A stretch of 64,000 nucleotides of DNA from an uncultured Algoriphagus sp. Lineage in GTDB: Bacteria; Bacteroidota; Bacteroidia; Cytophagales; Cyclobacteriaceae. This document shows, piece after piece, positions 51,256 to 60,959 of the stretch; position 1 is the first letter of the stretch; each line of letters starts with the position of its first letter. Under the pieces are notes generated by a model that saw only the letters and a program-made list of their open reading frames with translations, was not told the origin of the DNA and made no database searches. The position numbers and the translations under genes were made by a program. The DNA lies in contig CAJBER010000051.1 in NCBI GenBank assembly GCA_903952135.1, positions 38,178-102,177 on the forward strand, read 5' to 3'.

Positions 51256-52773
51256 CTACTTCTTCAAAACGCCCTCTAAAAACGCTCTCACATCTTTGGC
51301 TAGCGCATCGAAGTCTTCCTGTCGGTTGTACATCATGTGCCCTGCCTCATAGTAGGTCATCGCCACGCGATCCTGCGGGAAATTGTGGCGGGCAAAGGTA
51401 AATTCTGAGTCAAAGAAGGGGGTGATCAAGTCGTAGTAGCCATTCGCTACCATCACCTGCATCTGGGTATTGCGGTGCATCACCTCGCTTAAAGCACGAG
51501 CAGTGCTGATGTAGCTTGGCTCGTAGTAGGCCCCATCCGGCACCGGCTTCCAGTTCCAACTTCCACCCATCCCACTTGCCGAGGTAAAGTAAGGGCGATC
51601 CAGGCTCACCTTCAAGTCTCGCATCAAGTAGTCGTTGAAGACGGCCGTGTACGCCGATCCAGTCATGTAACTAGCCGGGTCACCCAATACAGGGCCTTCG
51701 GCGGATTTGTCGGTTTCTAGCGCCAAATACCGTCCGTCCAAGGTGCCAATGGCCTTGCCCTCGGCACGGAGCAATTCTTTCTTGAAGCGGTGCATCAAGA
51801 TCTGGTTGTCGGAACGCAAGATGTAGGCCTTATCCAAACCGGTAAAGTAGGCCAATTTGGTTGCGATAGCTTCCTTTTGTGCAGGGCTTTGCTTCTCTCC
51901 CAAAAATAGGGATTGCAAGTAGTCGCCGTAGGCAAATGCTCTGGCTTCCTGGGTAAATGCGGCTAGCGTCTTGCCCTGCCCCGCTTTCTTGTGGTACCAG
52001 GCAGTGGCTGCTTGGGAAGGGAGGTAAGTGAAAAAGGAGGTCAGGTTATCCGCCCAACTGGACGAACCTGCATAGTCCAAGGCTTGGGAAATCAGCACCA
52101 GCCCATTCAGCGCCATGCTTTGTCCGCCCTCTTCCAGTACTTCGGCTACCTTGGCAGCGCGGGTGGTACCAAAACTTTCCCCAGCGATAAATTTAGGGGC
52201 TTGCCATCTGCCGTGCTGGGCTACCCAGGTACGGATAAATTGTGCAATGGAGGAGGCATCCTCGTTGAGTCCCCAGAAATCGGAAGTTTTGCCTACCCCT
52301 TCCACCTGGCTGAAACCTGTTCCAATCGGATCAATAAATACCAAATCTGTGAGGTCTAGGAGTGCCTGCTTGTTTTCTTCAAATCGGAAAGGAGCAGCTC
52401 CGTCATCCATGCCTGCTCCCGAATCGGTTTTGACCACTTTGGGGCCAAAGAATCCTACATGCAACCAGACGCTCGCCGAGCCTGGTCCTCCATTGAAGAT
52501 AAAGAGTACAGGTCTCTTGGAAGGGTCTAGGACTCCCTCGCGGAGGTAGGCAGTGGACCAAAGCGCACCAGTTACTTCCCCTTTGCTGTTTTTGAGAAAA
52601 GTCTCGCCAACTACGGCTTTGTAGCTTATTTTTTGTCCATTAAATGTGCCTGAATGCGTGGATTCAAATTTTTTGGGTTCTCTAGGAGTCCACTTGGATT
52701 CCGTGCTTGCCTCTTGGGCAAAAGCATTAATGGCAATAAAAAATGCGAAGAAAAGTAGATGGATTTTTTTCAT
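51256..52773 (-). CDS. Secreted S10-family serine carboxypeptidase
   Basis: A 505-aa exported alpha/beta-hydrolase. Signal peptide MKKIHLLFFAFFIAINAFAQ; the oxyanion region is FIFNGGPGSASVWLHVGFFGP; the nucleophile is S200 in FIAGESFGTTRAAK; the C-terminal histidine lies in MTYYEAGHMMYNR. FIDPIGTGFSQVEG is also typical of S10 peptidases. It would cut C-terminal residues from peptides in the periplasm or outside the cell. Confidence 0.93.
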   Translation of the reverse strand: MKKIHLLFFAFFIAINAFAQEASTESKWTPREPKKFESTHSGTFNGQKISYKAVVGETFLKNSKGEVTGALWSTAYLREGVLDPSKRPVLFIFNGGPGSASVWLHVGFFGPKVVKTDSGAGMDDGAAPFRFEENKQALLDLTDLVFIDPIGTGFSQVEGVGKTSDFWGLNEDASSIAQFIRTWVAQHGRWQAPKFIAGESFGTTRAAKVAEVLEEGGQSMALNGLVLISQALDYAGSSSWADNLTSFFTYLPSQAATAWYHKKAGQGKTLAAFTQEARAFAYGDYLQSLFLGEKQSPAQKEAIATKLAYFTGLDKAYILRSDNQILMHRFKKELLRAEGKAIGTLDGRYLALETDKSAEGPVLGDPASYMTGSAYTAVFNDYLMRDLKVSLDRPYFTSASGMGGSWNWKPVPDGAYYEPSYISTARALSEVMHRNTQMQVMVANGYYDLITPFFDSEFTFARHNFPQDRVAMTYYEAGHMMYNRQEDFDALAKDVRAFLEGVLKK

Positions 52774-52799
52774 GGATTCGTGATTTGGCTTGTAATTTA

Positions 52800-52955
52800 T
52801 GGAAATAGAGTAGAAATAGGGAAAAGAAATACTGTGGAAATAGGATGGAAAAAGACTTCGCTGCGCTTCGTGAAATAGATGGAGACCTATTCAAGAGTCT
52901 ATTTCACCGAGCAAGGCTCGGTTTATTTCTATCTTATTTCCACCGTATTTCTATT
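52800..52955. repeat. Family B intergenic repeat (copy 3)
   Basis: About 155 bp between the S10 peptidase start and the TonB receptor stop. CGCTGCGCTTCGTGAAATA is followed by CTATTTCACCGAGCAAGGC, with GGAAATAG-type units on the left and TATTTCCACCGTATTTC on the right. The repeat runs right into the receptor stop codon (52955-52957), so its edge may have shaped the receptor's 3' end. Confidence 0.8.
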
Positions 52956-55186
52956 TAATATCTCCATCCCAACTTCACTCCCCCATACCCATTGCGCGTA
53001 GGAGCAGGTTGGTAGAATCTCCCCGCAAAGGCATTCAAGTCATTACCCAGCGAGTAACTCTCGTCCAGCAGGTTGTCTACCCCAGCAAAAATCTCCAGTT
53101 CCCAATCCCCCATGGTCTTCAACCAGCCTACCCGAAGGTTGACCAGGGAATAGGCGTCTTGGTAAATGGTATTCGCATCGTTGAGGGGGATTTCCTCGGT
53201 AAACTGATGCGTGAAATTGAGGTAAAATCCAGCCCGAGTTCTTACATCCATTCGGCTGACTACGTTGTGTGCAGGAACACCCGTCAAGGCATTGCCTGAG
53301 AAATCTTGCCCCCGCTTTTGGTAGTTTTCAAAGGTGAAAAACTGCCCCGTGTAGGCTGTGCCCAGTAAGAAATCGCGAACAAAGCCCTTCCCGTTTCGGA
53401 GGAAGGCATAATCTAGGCTGGCCTCCACACCTTTTTGGTCGGTGGCTCCGGCATTTTGAAAGAGCACCACTCCATTTGAATTGGTGTAGGTGGTGATGGT
53501 TTCCTGAAGTTTGAAGTAATAGCCGATCAGTTCCAAATTGAATCGCTCAAGCCCCATGCGGTAGCCCAATTCGTAATTCATGCCTTTCTCTGCTTCCAGG
53601 TCCAGGTTGACGCTGCCCTCGTTGGTGCGGACCTCATCGATCGTGGGAGGAGAAAAGCCCGAACTGATGGAGCCATACACCGAAGTACTTGGGGTCAGTT
53701 GGTAGTTAGCCGCTACCCGTGGAACTAGGATGGGATCGAAGCGGCGTGTTTGCAGTCCTGTTTTTCCACCCGCGGCATCGACTTGTCGGTCGATCTCAAA
53801 TCCGGAGAAATTTTCGCTGAGACCCAAGGTGAACAGAAGTTTGGAGTTCCACTGCAACTCTGCCTGCTGAAATAGAAAGCCTTGGGTTGCGGTCAGCTGG
53901 TCTGCAAAGCGCACCGTATCGGCCTTGCCGGCCCGATTGCCAAAATTTTGTGCTTGGGTGATGCTTTTTTGCCACTCCCCACCCGCAAGCAGGCGGAGGG
54001 ATTTGCCACCCAGTTGGGTATCGTAGCGAACCTTGCTTCGTGCTCCATAGCCGAAGCCCAACTCCTTTTTGTAGTCCAGAATAAAGGGGTTTTCAAAAGC
54101 ATTCGTACTCAGGTACACCGTCGTGGTGGTCGTCAATTGATCCGAATGGCGGTAGATATGCCCCAAGGAAAGGAGGAGGGCTTGTTGGTCGATCGAACTA
54201 TTTTGCCCAACGGATCCAGGCCGTGCTTGCTTGGGGTTGGCAGTTTGCTGGTCAGGAGTTAATGCCCCAGGGATTTGGTAGTTCAAGTCGGAAATAAGAA
54301 CCTGGGTTCGCAGTTCCTGCTTTTCCGAAACGGGGAAATAGCCGCTCAACTGGACCACTTGACGCTTGACGCCCGAGTGATCCCGGTAGCCGGCTGATTC
54401 CTGATTCACATAGGAGGCTTCTATGCCCCCGTCGCCAATTTTTTGAGAAAGTCCCAATCGAAATCTGGATAGGCCAAAATCCCCAACCAGGTAGTCCATA
54501 GCAAGACGATTTTCATCGACCTGGGCCTGGCTAAAAAGGGAGATGGCGCCCCCATTTCCTGCGCCATACACCGACCCCGATGGGCCTTTGATGACTTCGG
54601 CCGTTTTGATATTGCTTAGGTCGAGTAGGTTCAATGGGGTGGTGCCATCTGGCGAGGTGAAGGGCACCTCATTCCAATACACCTTTACATTGCGCACGCC
54701 GAAGGGAGAGCGAAGCGAACTGCCTCGAATGGATATGCGGTAACTGGCAGGAGCGCGCTCCTCGATGCGGATACCGGCTTTTTGGTTGAAGGCTTGAACG
54801 GGGGAATTTTCATTGAAGCGGAAAAGGTCTCGTTCGGAGAGTCGAGAAATACTGGCTGCTTGCTGAATCAGGGGGCGTTCGGAGTCAAAGGCCGATACAG
54901 TCACCGCGGCCAAGTTCAAGACTGTTGGCACTAGCGCCACGGTATGTTCTCCTGCTTGGAAAGTTTGTTCCAGTCGTTCGTAGCCTTCTAGCGAAAAAAG
55001 GAGGCGCAGGTTTTCACCTGCAAAAGTAACCGTGCCTGCCGCATTGCTTGTTTGAATGTTGGTTCCAGTACTCACCCGAACATTCGCAAGGGGTAGGTTT
55101 GAGACTTGATCGATTACCTTGACTTGGATTTGGGCCTGGAGCCCAAGACTGACTACCAAAAGCAAACAAGAAAGCAGTGTTTTCAT
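52955..55186 (-). CDS. TonB-dependent receptor, siderophore/cobalamin-like
   Basis: A 743-aa outer-membrane receptor. Signal peptide (about 1-18, ending LGLQAQ), an N-terminal carboxypeptidase regulatory-like domain (about 20-95), a plug (about 105-225) with FNQKAGIRIEERAPASYRISIRG and GPSGSVYGAGNGGAISL, and a barrel ending GYGGVKLGWRY. This organisation is typical of receptors for ferric siderophores, heme or cobalamin, but nothing in the locus fixes the ligand. Monocistronic. Its 3' end abuts a family B repeat. Confidence 0.92.
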   Translation of the reverse strand: MKTLLSCLLLVVSLGLQAQIQVKVIDQVSNLPLANVRVSTGTNIQTSNAAGTVTFAGENLRLLFSLEGYERLEQTFQAGEHTVALVPTVLNLAAVTVSAFDSERPLIQQAASISRLSERDLFRFNENSPVQAFNQKAGIRIEERAPASYRISIRGSSLRSPFGVRNVKVYWNEVPFTSPDGTTPLNLLDLSNIKTAEVIKGPSGSVYGAGNGGAISLFSQAQVDENRLAMDYLVGDFGLSRFRLGLSQKIGDGGIEASYVNQESAGYRDHSGVKRQVVQLSGYFPVSEKQELRTQVLISDLNYQIPGALTPDQQTANPKQARPGSVGQNSSIDQQALLLSLGHIYRHSDQLTTTTTVYLSTNAFENPFILDYKKELGFGYGARSKVRYDTQLGGKSLRLLAGGEWQKSITQAQNFGNRAGKADTVRFADQLTATQGFLFQQAELQWNSKLLFTLGLSENFSGFEIDRQVDAAGGKTGLQTRRFDPILVPRVAANYQLTPSTSVYGSISSGFSPPTIDEVRTNEGSVNLDLEAEKGMNYELGYRMGLERFNLELIGYYFKLQETITTYTNSNGVVLFQNAGATDQKGVEASLDYAFLRNGKGFVRDFLLGTAYTGQFFTFENYQKRGQDFSGNALTGVPAHNVVSRMDVRTRAGFYLNFTHQFTEEIPLNDANTIYQDAYSLVNLRVGWLKTMGDWELEIFAGVDNLLDESYSLGNDLNAFAGRFYQPAPTRNGYGGVKLGWRY

Positions 55187-55316
55187 GACACGAAAATACG
55201 GGAAGTGACCTGCATATAAGCAGAATTATGGGGTAAAGGTTTGAATTGGGGAAGATCGCGCCTTTTTTGTTTTTAGATGTGAGGCAAAATGGCTAGGTTT
55301 TCGGAAAAATAAACCC

Positions 55317-57365
55317 ATGAGACCCTTTTTCCTTCTATTTTTTCTTCCGGTGCTTGCCTTTGCCCAGACCACTCCTCCTGCCCCGGTTTATCCCATTCCG
55401 GAGCCCCGTCAGTTGGCCTGGCAGAAGTTGCAGTACTACGGCTTTGTGCATTTCAACATGAATACCTTCTCCGATCGGGAGTGGGGTTTTGGGGATGAGC
55501 AGCCCAGCCAGTTTGCGCCGACAGCACTCGATGCACGGCAGTGGGCGCGTGTGGCCAAGGAGGCAGGGATGAAGGGATTGATCATCACGGCCAAGCACCA
55601 CGATGGCTTTGTGCTCTGGCCCTCGGCTTACACAGAGCATTCCGTCAAAAACAGCCCTTGGCGAGATGGAAAAGGAGACTTGATCCGGGAATTTGTGGAT
55701 GCCTGTCGGGAATATGGGCTGAAGGTGGGGATTTACTATTCCCCTTGGGACCGCAACCATCCCGACTACGGCAAGCCGGAATACATCACCTACATGCGGA
55801 ATCAACTCACCGAACTACTCACCAACTATGGAGAACTCTTTGAGGTCTGGTTTGATGGCGCCAATGGAGGCAGCGGCTGGTATGGAGGTGCCAACGAGGA
55901 GCGGGTGGTGGACAAGTTGACCTACTACAACTGGCCAAGCATGCATGCTTTGGTGCGGGAGTTGCAGCCGGGAGCTATGCTCTTCTCAGATGCTGGGCCT
56001 GATGTGCGCTGGGTGGGGAACGAACATGGATTTGCCTATCCGACCACCTGGTCCAACCTGATGCGGGACTCCGTCTACGCCGGCATGCCGGAGTATTCGG
56101 ATAAGTGGGCCACAGGGCAAGAAAATGGTACCCATTGGGTGCCTGCCGAGGCAGATGTGAGTATCCGACCGGGCTGGTACTACCATGCCTACGAGGACCA
56201 CAAAGTCAAAACCTTGCCCGAACTCCTAGAAATCTACTACCAAAGCATTGGGCAGAACAGTTCCCTCCTGATTAACTTCCCGATTGATACCCGAGGGCTG
56301 ATTCCTGATTCGGATGTGAAGGCGATACTTGAACTGGCAGCCAAAGTCAAGGAAGATTTTGCGGTGAACCTGGCTACTGGCGCCAAGGTGTCGGCAAGTT
56401 CCAGCCGAGGAGCAGGCTACGCGGCAAGTCAGGTATTGGATGGTGATTACAAGAGTTTTTGGAGCAGTGCTGCCAGAGAGCGGAAGGCATCGGTCGAACT
56501 TGATTTTGGGCAACCGCGGTCTTTCAATCGGATCTTGATTCAGGAATACGTCAATCTCGGTCAGCGCGTGTCGGCCTTTACCGTAGAAAAAGAAGTGGAG
56601 GGGAAATGGCTGCCTTTGGCGCAAGGCACGACGATTGGTTATACCCGTATTTTGAGAGTGCCGGACACCCAGGCCCAGAAGATTCGGATCAACTTTCTGG
56701 AAGGAAAAGGAGAACCTCTGATTGCAGAGTTGGGCGTTTATGCTGCCCCAGCCCTGGTTTTTCCTCCAAAAATCACCCGCTCCACCGCTGGGCTTGTATC
56801 GATCACCGCTGCAGACCCTGGACTTGACATCTACTACAGCTTGGATGGCAGTTTGCCCCTAGCGGGGAAAAACCGCTACGACAAACCCTTTCTATTGGAG
56901 CAGCCTGCCACGGTACAAGCGATCGTCATGGATGCGAAGACGGGGAAAAGTTCGGCTACCCGCCGCCGAGAACTAGACCTAGCGAAAGGAAACTGGAAGG
57001 TGCTTTCCACCGACTCCAAATCCCAGGCCGCCATTGATGAGTTGCCTCAGACCTATTGGACTTCGCCTAGCAATTCGTTGGAACTCGATCTTGGGGAAAA
57101 AGTAGCGCTGCAAGGAATTCGCTACTTGCCCATGCAGGCACGGTATCCGAGTGGATTTATTGCAGATTATGTCTTGGAAGGGAGTTTGGATGGCAGCACC
57201 TGGGTTCTTTTGGCCAAGGGGGAATTTGCGAATATTCAAAATAACCCCATCGAGCAGGTCATCCGGTTTGCTCCTCAGGTGCTACGGTATGTTCGGTTAA
57301 AAGCCGTGCGTACAGTCGATGGCAATGCCGCTACCTTCGGGGAATTGAGCACCATTACCCGATAA
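55317..57365 (+). CDS. Secreted alpha-L-fucosidase (GH29) with F5/8 C-type domains
   Basis: A 682-aa exported glycosidase. Signal peptide about 1-17. The GH29 catalytic domain (about 25-345) has VHFNMNTFSDREWGFG, LIITAKHHDGFVLWPS and the nucleophile D180 in FEVWFDGANGG. A discoidin/F5-8 C-like domain (about 350-475), a chitobiase-C-like strand region (about 485-560, DIYYSLDGSLPL) and a second discoidin-like domain (about 565-680) follow. It would remove fucose from glycans of algae or animals. The GMC oxidoreductase pair follows on the same strand 93 bp on. Confidence 0.94.
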   Translation: MRPFFLLFFLPVLAFAQTTPPAPVYPIPEPRQLAWQKLQYYGFVHFNMNTFSDREWGFGDEQPSQFAPTALDARQWARVAKEAGMKGLIITAKHHDGFVLWPSAYTEHSVKNSPWRDGKGDLIREFVDACREYGLKVGIYYSPWDRNHPDYGKPEYITYMRNQLTELLTNYGELFEVWFDGANGGSGWYGGANEERVVDKLTYYNWPSMHALVRELQPGAMLFSDAGPDVRWVGNEHGFAYPTTWSNLMRDSVYAGMPEYSDKWATGQENGTHWVPAEADVSIRPGWYYHAYEDHKVKTLPELLEIYYQSIGQNSSLLINFPIDTRGLIPDSDVKAILELAAKVKEDFAVNLATGAKVSASSSRGAGYAASQVLDGDYKSFWSSAARERKASVELDFGQPRSFNRILIQEYVNLGQRVSAFTVEKEVEGKWLPLAQGTTIGYTRILRVPDTQAQKIRINFLEGKGEPLIAELGVYAAPALVFPPKITRSTAGLVSITAADPGLDIYYSLDGSLPLAGKNRYDKPFLLEQPATVQAIVMDAKTGKSSATRRRELDLAKGNWKVLSTDSKSQAAIDELPQTYWTSPSNSLELDLGEKVALQGIRYLPMQARYPSGFIADYVLEGSLDGSTWVLLAKGEFANIQNNPIEQVIRFAPQVLRYVRLKAVRTVDGNAATFGELSTITR

Positions 57366-57458
57366 GTTGACCCTTTCTGGATTTCAGGTAGCGTTTCTTG
57401 AAAAAAAATACCTACTTTAATTTTTCAATAACCCAAACCCAAATTTTAACCTATTTCT

Positions 57459-58031
57459 ATGAACAGACGTCATGCGTTGCGGCATATCGCCCTGATTTCT
57501 GGAGGGCTTGCGCTGATTCCCTCCTGCGACTTTAGCAAGGAAGACATCCTTGCCGCTTACGAAAACCTCAAAATCACCGCTACACAGAAGGCCCTTCTTG
57601 CAGCCATTTCCGACAGCATCATTCCTGCTGGGGAGATCAAAGGAGCCTTGGACTTGGAAGTAGTTGACTTTATCCTCGTGATGGTCAACGACTGCTATAC
57701 CCAAGAAAACCGTGAAAATTTCACCGCAGGATTGGAGGCATTTCCGGATTATGCAGAAAAAACCACTGGAAAGAAATTTGAGGCTCTTTCTACCAAAGAA
57801 AAAGAAGCCTTCCTCTTGGAAGCAGGAGCACTCACCGGGGACGATACCACCGAAGGCAAGCGTCTTGCGGGCATTGGCTATTTCCTGAGCAGCGTGAAGC
57901 GCTTTACCATCCAAGGCTACATGGCCTCCGAATACATTCAAACCGAAATCATTCCCTACTCCCTGATTCCAGGAGAATACAATGGGGCAGTCTTGATTTC
58001 AGACCTTCAAAAAACACGAGTAAATGGCTAA
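57459..58031 (+). CDS. Gluconate 2-dehydrogenase subunit 3-like protein
   Basis: A 190-aa exported protein of the gluconate 2-dehydrogenase subunit 3 family, a small partner of GMC-type flavoproteins. MNRRHALRHIALISGGLALIPSC carries a twin arginine (R3, R4) and a lipobox-like cysteine (C23), suggesting Tat export with possible lipidation. The body has ITATQKALLAAISDSIIPAGEIKGALDLEV, a typical start of the family domain. It overlaps the GMC gene by 8 bp. Confidence 0.9.
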   Translation: MNRRHALRHIALISGGLALIPSCDFSKEDILAAYENLKITATQKALLAAISDSIIPAGEIKGALDLEVVDFILVMVNDCYTQENRENFTAGLEAFPDYAEKTTGKKFEALSTKEKEAFLLEAGALTGDDTTEGKRLAGIGYFLSSVKRFTIQGYMASEYIQTEIIPYSLIPGEYNGAVLISDLQKTRVNG

Positions 58032-59736
58032 TCTTAACTTACGCAGTACGCAGGAGCGTACTTATCAGGCCATTGTGGTCGGCTCTGGCATCAGCGGCGC
58101 CTGGGCAGCAAAAGAACTTTGTGACTTGGGTGTGAAAACCCTGATGATTGAGCGTGGTCCAGACGTGACTCATATTAAGGACTACCCGACTACCAACATG
58201 CTTCCGCATGAATTTCCCCACCGGGGCCAATTGACAGAGAAGATCAAGGAGGAAAATCCCGTGATCAGCAAGTGCTATGCCTTCCGAGAGGATGCCATGC
58301 ACTTCTTTGTGAAGGACGCGGAGCACCCTTATGTACAAGAAAAGCCATTTGATTGGATTCGGGGCTACCAAGTGGGAGGCAAGTCCCTGCTTTGGGCACG
58401 TCAAGTACAGCGCTGGTCCGACTTTGACTTTGAGGGACCTGCTCGCGATGGCTTTGCAGTAGACTGGCCGATTCGCTACAAAGACATCGAAAAATGGTAC
58501 AGCCATGTCGAAAAATTTGCTGGCGTATCTGGATTCAAGGATGGCATCGCCCAGCTACCCGATGGAGAATTTCTTCCCGGATACGATCTCAATGTGGTCG
58601 AGAAATACTTCGCCGAGACGATGAAGAAGGAGTATGGAGGAGAGCGTCATGTGATTTCGGCACGATGTGCCCATATCCACGGCAATGCCGATGCCTTTGC
58701 TGCACAAGGCAGAGGATCCTGTCAAAACCGCAACTTATGCCAGCGAGGCTGTCCGTTTGGAGGCTACTTTAGTTCCAACTCGTCTACCATTCCTTGGGCA
58801 TTGAAGACCGGCAACCTGACCATCCGTCCTGATGCGGTGGTGCATTCCGTGATCTACGACGAGGCAAAAGGCAAGGCTACAGGCGTGCGCATTATCGATC
58901 GCTTGACCAAAGAAGTGGAAGAATTTTATGCAGACGTGCTCTTTATCAATGCAGCTGCTTTGAATACCAATGCCATCCTACTCAACTCTACCTCCACCCG
59001 CTTCCCGAATGGATTGGGCAACGACAGTGGGGTATTGGGCAAGTATGTGGCCTTCCACAACTACCGCGCTCGCGTGTCGGGAGAGTACGAGGGTCATTCT
59101 GAGTACACCACCTCTGGGGGTAGGCCTACCAGTGGGTATTTCCCACGATTCCGAAATGTGTACAAGCAGGAAACCGACTTTCTACGGGGATATGCGGCAG
59201 GCTTTTCCGCAGGGCGAGGCCAAGGGCCCAACACGGATGGCATCGGAATGGAACTGAAAAACAACCTCCTGAATCCAGGGCAATATGGACCTTGGCATGT
59301 AGGATCGCACATGATGGGCGAGACGCTGCCAAAGGATACCAATTATGTGGCGCTTGATGGGAGCCTGAAGGACGAGTGGGGCATTCCCCAGCTCAAGGTG
59401 AGCATGGACTACGACGACAACGACGAGAAGATGGTGAAAGACTACCTCGAGCAGATGACGGAAATGTTTACCAAGGCAGGCTTCACCAACATCCAAACTT
59501 CCGACAGCAAGCAGGCGCCTGGCTTGGATATCCACGAGATGGGCGGGGTGCGTATGGGTAAGGATCCCAAGACCTCCATGTTGAATGCCAACCATCAGTT
59601 GCATGCCGTACCTAATGTGTACGTGACCGACGGATCATCCATGACCTCCACGTCTACCCAAAATCCTTCGCTGACGTACATGGCTTTTGCAGCCCGCGCT
59701 GCACACCATGCGGTAGCGGAGAGCAAGAAGAAGTAA
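58024..59736 (+). CDS. GMC-family FAD oxidoreductase
   Basis: A 570-aa glucose-methanol-choline oxidoreductase. N-terminal FAD motif IVVGSGISGAWAAKEL (G20, G22, G25); a cysteine-rich segment GSCQNRNLCQRGCPFGGYF in the middle; C-terminal catalytic region DIHEMGGVRMG and VTDGSSMTSTSTQNPSLTYMA. It lacks its own signal peptide and presumably rides out with the Tat-type small subunit encoded upstream. The substrate is probably a sugar or polyol, and fucose released by the adjacent fucosidase is one candidate (inference). Confidence 0.93.
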   Translation: MANLNLRSTQERTYQAIVVGSGISGAWAAKELCDLGVKTLMIERGPDVTHIKDYPTTNMLPHEFPHRGQLTEKIKEENPVISKCYAFREDAMHFFVKDAEHPYVQEKPFDWIRGYQVGGKSLLWARQVQRWSDFDFEGPARDGFAVDWPIRYKDIEKWYSHVEKFAGVSGFKDGIAQLPDGEFLPGYDLNVVEKYFAETMKKEYGGERHVISARCAHIHGNADAFAAQGRGSCQNRNLCQRGCPFGGYFSSNSSTIPWALKTGNLTIRPDAVVHSVIYDEAKGKATGVRIIDRLTKEVEEFYADVLFINAAALNTNAILLNSTSTRFPNGLGNDSGVLGKYVAFHNYRARVSGEYEGHSEYTTSGGRPTSGYFPRFRNVYKQETDFLRGYAAGFSAGRGQGPNTDGIGMELKNNLLNPGQYGPWHVGSHMMGETLPKDTNYVALDGSLKDEWGIPQLKVSMDYDDNDEKMVKDYLEQMTEMFTKAGFTNIQTSDSKQAPGLDIHEMGGVRMGKDPKTSMLNANHQLHAVPNVYVTDGSSMTSTSTQNPSLTYMAFAARAAHHAVAESKKK

Positions 59737-59754
59737 TGCGGTTAGACAGAAAAA

Positions 59755-59782
59755 AAACCCGAATCAGTACTGATTCGGGTTT
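59755..59782. terminator. Bidirectional terminator between GMC and dehydratase genes
   Basis: A perfect palindrome with arms AAACCCGAATCAGT / ACTGATTCGGGTTT, flanked by A on the left and T on the right. It sits between convergent genes and can serve both. Confidence 0.94.
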
Positions 59783-59806
59783 TTTGTGCGCGTTAGTTGA
59801 TGGTAT

Positions 59807-60751
59807 TTAAAAAGGCAATTTCCCCAAGTCCACATTTCCTCCGGAGAGGATAATGCCGACTTTTTTTCCGGCAAAGCGCTCCTTGTTGGCCAGTAAGGCT
59901 GCTAGCGGAACAGCACAGGAAGGCTCGATGATGATTTTCATGCGCTCATAGACCAGGCGCATGGCTTCGATGATCTGCGGATCAGTGGCGAGTAAGATAT
60001 CGCGGACATGGGATTGGATTAAGGCGAAGTTGATGGTCCCCAAAGAGGTCAAGAGTCCATCGGCGATGGTGTTTGGGCCTGTTTGTGGAATGATGTAACC
60101 AGCATGAAAAGATCGGTAGGCATCGTCTGCTCCGGTAGGCTCTCCTGCGATGACTACGATCTGGGGATTCAGGTAATGTGCGGTCAGGGCCGTGCCTCCC
60201 AACAATCCTCCTCCCCCGACGGGTGCCATTAGGATATCCAGATCCGGTTGGTCTTCTAAGAATTCGAGTGCGCAAGTTGCTTGCCCCTCGATCACGTCCA
60301 TGAAGTCGTAGGGAGGAATAAAGGCGGCTCCGGTACGGGCAACTACCGCCTCCAAGGTGCTTTCTCGGGCTTTGAGGTTGGGTTCGCATTCGATGATTTC
60401 TCCTCCATAGCCTTTGACGGCCTTCTTCTTGATTTCGGGAGCATTGGAAGGCATGACGATGTAGGAGGGGATTCCTGCTACCGTGGCGGCACGGGCTAGG
60501 GCCGCGGCATGATTGCCCGAACTGTGCGTTGCCACACCTTTTTCGCGTTCGCTGGGGGTAAGTTTCATGACCGCATTGGCCGCCCCTCGGGCCTTGAATG
60601 CGCCTACCTTCTGAAAGTTTTCGCACTTAAAGTAGATGCTACATCCTGCAATCGCATCGATAGCCTCCGAGGTGAGGATAGGCGTGCGGTGGATAAAAGG
60701 CTGGATACGGGCATGCGCCGCTCGGATATCGGAGAGGGTTGGAAAGTTCAT
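59807..60751 (-). CDS. Threonine dehydratase/serine racemase-like PLP enzyme
   Basis: A 314-aa fold type II PLP enzyme. The Schiff-base lysine is K53 in FQKVGAFKARGAANAV; ATHSSGNHAAALA binds the substrate carboxylate; the phosphate-binding glycine loop is APVGGGGLLGGTAL. It lacks the C-terminal ACT regulatory domain of biosynthetic IlvA, so it resembles catabolic threonine/serine dehydratases and serine racemases. It would deaminate Thr/Ser to 2-oxoacids and ammonia. Not in an operon with isoleucine genes. Confidence 0.92.
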   Translation of the reverse strand: MNFPTLSDIRAAHARIQPFIHRTPILTSEAIDAIAGCSIYFKCENFQKVGAFKARGAANAVMKLTPSEREKGVATHSSGNHAAALARAATVAGIPSYIVMPSNAPEIKKKAVKGYGGEIIECEPNLKARESTLEAVVARTGAAFIPPYDFMDVIEGQATCALEFLEDQPDLDILMAPVGGGGLLGGTALTAHYLNPQIVVIAGEPTGADDAYRSFHAGYIIPQTGPNTIADGLLTSLGTINFALIQSHVRDILLATDPQIIEAMRLVYERMKIIIEPSCAVPLAALLANKERFAGKKVGIILSGGNVDLGKLPF

Positions 60752-60924
60752 GAGGTAAAGATAGGGGAAGGATGGAAATTGGAAGTACGAGCTACGAAAT
60801 ACGGATTGAAAACTAATGTCGAATGCTGAACGCTGATTTTCGAACGCCGAATTGGGATAACTAGTCTTTGGTCAGAAGCAGGCCTTTTTCCCCAGCAGCA
60901 TCTAGTCTTGGTTCTTGTTTCTCG

Positions 60925-60955
60925 GCTCTTGCCTGCCTACCGCAGGCAGGTCTCT
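60925..60955. repeat. GC-rich palindrome of family A, isolated copy
   Basis: CCTGCCTACCGCAGGCAGG at 60932-60950, the same palindrome as in the family A clusters, here on its own between the dehydratase and deformylase genes. The neighbouring stretch 60780-60850 is made of decaying short repeats (variants of TCGAATGCTGAACGCTGA). Confidence 0.8.
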
Positions 60956-60959
60956 CCCT

